A stretch of DNA of 46,517 nt. It comes from JANLIQ01 sp964358205. Its GTDB lineage: Bacteria > Patescibacteriota > UBA1384 > 2-12-FULL-50-11. A program made the translations under genes and the position numbers. The notes under the pieces were generated by a model. It was not told the origin of the DNA and made no database searches. It saw only the letters and a list, made by a program, of their open reading frames with translations. Below are positions 44,315 to 46,517 of the stretch, piece by piece. Within the stretch, counting starts at the first letter, position 1, and each line of letters opens with the position of its first letter. The stretch spans positions 1 to 46,517 of the forward strand of contig CAYHNZ010000004.1 in assembly GCA_964358205.1 (NCBI GenBank), given 5' to 3'.

Positions 44315-45029
44315 GACGAATGCTCCGAACAAATAATTCTTCCAACGATTGTTTTGACGATTTGACTAAGGCTTTCGGCGCGCCTTGAAGGATGATTTTG
44401 CCCCGATGTAAAATTGCCACTTCGTCACAAATCTCTTCAACATCCGACAGGATGTGCGAGCTAAAAAAGATTGTCGCGCCAGCTGATTTAAGCTTTAAAA
44501 TCATTTGTTTAAAATCTAATCGTCCGAGCGGATCCAAACCGTCAAGTGGCTCGTCTAGTAGCAATAATGACGGATTATTTATTTGGGCAACGGCGAAGGC
44601 CAATCGTTGATGCATGCCCTTGGAGAACTTTCGAACGGGTATCTCTTTGGCGTCTTTGAGGCCAACCTCCCTTAATAGCACGTCAATTTTTTTCGTGGCA
44701 ACTTTTTTATCGATTTCAAACAAATCAGCCACGAACTCCAGCACTTCACGGGCTTTAAGGTGGTAATAAAATTGAGGATTTTCGTTCATAAAGCCAATTT
44801 TTCGCTTGGCTTCCAGGGATCCGGCTGGCTGGCCAGCGATGGTAATATTGCCCTTATCGGGAAAAAGTAGACCAGCCACGAGCTTAACGGTCGTTGTTTT
44901 GCCAGCGCCATTGGGACCAATCAGGCCAAACACCTGACCTTTCTTGATGTGTAGCGACAGGTTGTCTACGACTGTTACAGTGTCATTTCTCTGGTAAAAT
45001 TGTTTGGTCAGGTTACGGATAACTAGCAT
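44304..45029 (-). CDS. ABC transporter ATP-binding protein
   Basis: 241-aa ATPase of the CcmA/ABC-2 exporter type. Walker A GPNGAGKTT, signature FSKGMHQRLAFAVAQI, Walker B LLLLDEPLDGLDPLGR and H-loop FFSSHILSDVEEICDEVAIL are all intact. First gene of a three-gene operon (ATPase, permease, TPR protein) with 11-nt overlaps between genes. Divergent from miaA, 37 bp apart. Confidence 0.94.
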   Translation of the reverse strand: MLVIRNLTKQFYQRNDTVTVVDNLSLHIKKGQVFGLIGPNGAGKTTTVKLVAGLLFPDKGNITIAGQPAGSLEAKRKIGFMNENPQFYYHLKAREVLEFVADLFEIDKKVATKKIDVLLREVGLKDAKEIPVRKFSKGMHQRLAFAVAQINNPSLLLLDEPLDGLDPLGRLDFKQMILKLKSAGATIFFSSHILSDVEEICDEVAILHRGKIILQGAPKALVKSSKQSLEELFVRSIRHEA

Positions 45030-45066
45030 TAATCTTTTTTAACCTAAAAAATTACTCAAGTCAAAG

Positions 45067-45837
45067 ATGCACAAACTCATTGCCGTTGTCGGTCCGACCG
45101 GTTCGGGAAAAACTGCCCTGGCGGTCAAACTTGCCCAGAAATTCAACGGTGTCATAATTTCGGCCGACTCCCGACAGGTTTATCGGGGGCTGGATATCGG
45201 TACTAATAAAGAAGGGACACCCGGCAGGTGGAACAACCAGACAGTCAGACTGATCGACGGCATTCCCCAACTTTTGATCGATGTTGTCGACCCGGGCGAT
45301 CGCTTTACTCTCAACGATTGGTTGCAACAGGCCCGGTATGGGTTAAAACACATATTTGAAAGAGGGCAATTACCGATTGTGGTTGGTGGGACGGGGCTGT
45401 ATGTAACGGCACTTTTGGAGGGTTATCAGCCCGGCGGCGGTCGATTTGCTATAAATAATCAACCGGTCGATTTCGAATCTTTAATATTAATGCCAGCTAT
45501 CGACCGAGAAATATTAAACCAAAAATCCGACCAGCGATGCAGCCGTGTTTTCGACGCCCTAGTAGCGGAAACAGAAGAATTGTTGGCGTCAGGAGTTTCG
45601 GGCGACTGGCTCGACAAAATTGGCCTTGATTATCGATATGTGTTTAAACGTATACGGGGGCAGTTGAGTCGGGAAGAAGCGATCGAGCAATATCAAGCGG
45701 CCAGTCGGGCTTATATTCGTCGTCAACTGACTTGGTGGCGCCATCACGGAGAGCCGGTGTTGGTTGGGTCGGTTCGGCGGGCAGAATTATTAGTTAAAAA
45801 AGGACTCGGCATAAGACCGCCGAGTCGTAGGAGTTGA
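45067..45837 (+). CDS. miaA: tRNA dimethylallyltransferase MiaA
   Basis: 256-aa enzyme that adds a dimethylallyl group to A37 of tRNAs reading UNN codons. P-loop GPTGSGKT (9-16), IISADSRQVYRGLDIGTNK, DPGDRFTLNDWLQQA, VVGGTGLYVTALLEG and the C-terminal LDYRYVFKRIRGQLSREEAI, RRQLTWWRHH. About 40-50 residues shorter than E. coli MiaA, mainly in the middle insertion domain and the tail. It may depend on isoprenoid donors taken from outside, since CPR often lack the pathway (general knowledge). Confidence 0.92.
   Translation: MHKLIAVVGPTGSGKTALAVKLAQKFNGVIISADSRQVYRGLDIGTNKEGTPGRWNNQTVRLIDGIPQLLIDVVDPGDRFTLNDWLQQARYGLKHIFERGQLPIVVGGTGLYVTALLEGYQPGGGRFAINNQPVDFESLILMPAIDREILNQKSDQRCSRVFDALVAETEELLASGVSGDWLDKIGLDYRYVFKRIRGQLSREEAIEQYQAASRAYIRRQLTWWRHHGEPVLVGSVRRAELLVKKGLGIRPPSRRS
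45803..45826 (-). terminator. Hairpin with minus-strand T-run inside the miaA 3' end
   Basis: Perfect 8-bp stem GACTCGGC and GCCGAGTC with an 8-base loop. On the minus strand it is followed by CTTTTTT (complement of 45796-45802). It would end an antisense transcript entering from the right; no minus-strand gene is visible there. Confidence 0.45.
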
Positions 45838-45934
45838 TCGGCTCAATGCAAAACCGATCGAATTCATTATCCATTAGCTATTCTTGAAAGTCAACCGAAA
45901 AACGCTAAATTGAGACTATGGGATGGAGGGGATT

Positions 45935-46517
45935 TTGAAGTGTCCGATGTGCGGTGGCGATTTTGAGAACGTCAACTTAAAAACAGTTGGCGGCAGTGGC
46001 ACTTGGGCCAAGCACTGTAATCAATGCGGCGGCTTTTGGTTTGAGCGCGAGCCAACCGAATTTTTATCGGTTAATTCCATAGGTAAGGTCGATGTGCCAA
46101 CTCCCAACTATTCGCTCAAAAATATCGACTTGGTTTGTGCGAATGACAATTCGCTTCTGGTTGGCGTCGAGCGGGATGATTTACCGGCTGGAACGCAGTA
46201 CTGGCGTTGTCCTGATTGTGACGGAACATTCTATCCCAAGGGTCAGTTGGCGTTAGTCACCCACTGGCAACATGATGTCCACGGCGATCAGATCGCTGGC
46301 TTGGTTTCGGCTCGGTCGCGCGCAACTCTAGCTGGTGTGCTAGTGTTCGTGGGGACGGCGATGATGATGGTTGTTGCCCAAGAAACTGATCCGAATCTCT
46401 CGGCCGCTAGCGAGCAAGTTCTACCGACTGGTGGACCAAATATCTTAACCCTTTTATTATTGGGCATTACTTATCTGGCCGGGACAATTTTGGCGGTTTT
46501 GGGCCGAAAAATCCCGA
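45935..46517 (+). CDS. Zinc-ribbon membrane protein (5' part; runs off the window)
   Basis: The frame starts at TTG 45935, five bases after GGAGG, and stays open to the end (194 codons). The N-terminus has a zinc ribbon (KCPMCGGDF with HCNQCGGFW). A second pair of cysteine knuckles is WRCPDCDGTFYPKGQL (about 90-105). A membrane helix follows (TLAGVLVFVGTAMMMVVAQ), then a second (NILTLLLLGITYLAGTILAV). An ATG at 45918 leads to a stop within seven codons and is rejected. The zf-TFIIB-like ribbons suggest protein or nucleic-acid binding at the inner membrane face. Function unknown. Confidence 0.7.
   Translation, partial: MKCPMCGGDFENVNLKTVGGSGTWAKHCNQCGGFWFEREPTEFLSVNSIGKVDVPTPNYSLKNIDLVCANDNSLLVGVERDDLPAGTQYWRCPDCDGTFYPKGQLALVTHWQHDVHGDQIAGLVSARSRATLAGVLVFVGTAMMMVVAQETDPNLSAASEQVLPTGGPNILTLLLLGITYLAGTILAVLGRKIP

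Noticed and set aside
45918..45938. ATG at 45918 as start of the zinc-ribbon protein
   Set aside because: It meets a TGA after six codons. The TTG at 45935 behind GGAGG begins the zinc-ribbon frame.
1..46517. CRISPR array or UGA-recoded genetic code
   Set aside because: No regularly spaced direct repeats were seen. Several conserved genes end naturally at TGA and none needs TGA read through.

Overview
The window looks like a chromosomal segment of a Candidate Phyla Radiation (Patescibacteria) bacterium, or a close relative. The signs are small tightly packed genes, ComEC split into a membrane gene and a metallo-beta-lactamase gene, a zinc-finger-less DnaJ, many membrane-anchored proteins of unknown family, a group I intron in a tRNA gene, and no CRISPR or rRNA. 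UGA is used as a stop, so the standard code fits and the UGA-glycine lineages do not. The class cannot be fixed from this sequence alone.

Layout. 1-0.2 kb: end of a membrane protein. 0.3-8.7 kb: a minus-strand sugar operon (galT, GT4 glycosyltransferase, six-hairpin protein, APH-type kinase, Gfo/Idh/MocA oxidoreductase, GH94 phosphorylase). 8.8-13.3 kb: ruvC, yebC, an Xre regulator set among strong palindromes, and the split comEC pair. 13.3-17.6 kb: grpE and dnaK surrounded by small orphan genes with their own promoters and terminators. 17.7-28 kb: an accessory/defence island. It starts with an AT-rich type IIS restriction-modification operon in which one methyltransferase is fused to RadC. 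Next come an undescribed membrane-protein/PD-(D/E)XK pair, a DpnI-like zinc-ribbon protein, a truncated nuclease copy, a BRO/DinD-like protein, a Fic protein and a Cas4/RecB-like nuclease. 28-34.9 kb: a GH17 lipoprotein, a heliorhodopsin, DUF5674, a GyrI-like protein, anchored surface proteins and YbjQ. 34.9-38.3 kb: short dnaJ, a secreted TIM-barrel protein, a displaced copy of the dnaJ 3' end, a candidate structured RNA, a membrane protein with a CTG start and a diguanylate cyclase. 38.6-40.9 kb: tRNA-Lys(UUU) split by a group I intron, a free-standing LAGLIDADG endonuclease and trxB. 41-46.5 kb: yvcK, an ABC-2 exporter with a TPR partner, miaA and a zinc-ribbon membrane protein that runs off the window.

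How the genes work together. The sugar operon joins nucleotide-sugar supply (GalT), transfer (GT4), phosphorolysis (GH94) and a small-molecule kinase, which suggests making or recycling one glycan. GrpE, DnaK and DnaJ form the Hsp70 machine but sit in three transcription units. The 17.7-28 kb island combines modification, restriction, nucleases and Fic AMPylation, as expected for defence or host-parasite conflict.

Gene expression. Many starts lie 6-9 nt downstream of a -10-like box, suggesting leaderless mRNAs, while others have strong Shine-Dalgarno sequences. Two genes with strong Shine-Dalgarno sequences appear to start at non-standard codons (ATA for the GH94 enzyme, CTG at 37084). All calls rest on reading the sequence; no database search was run.
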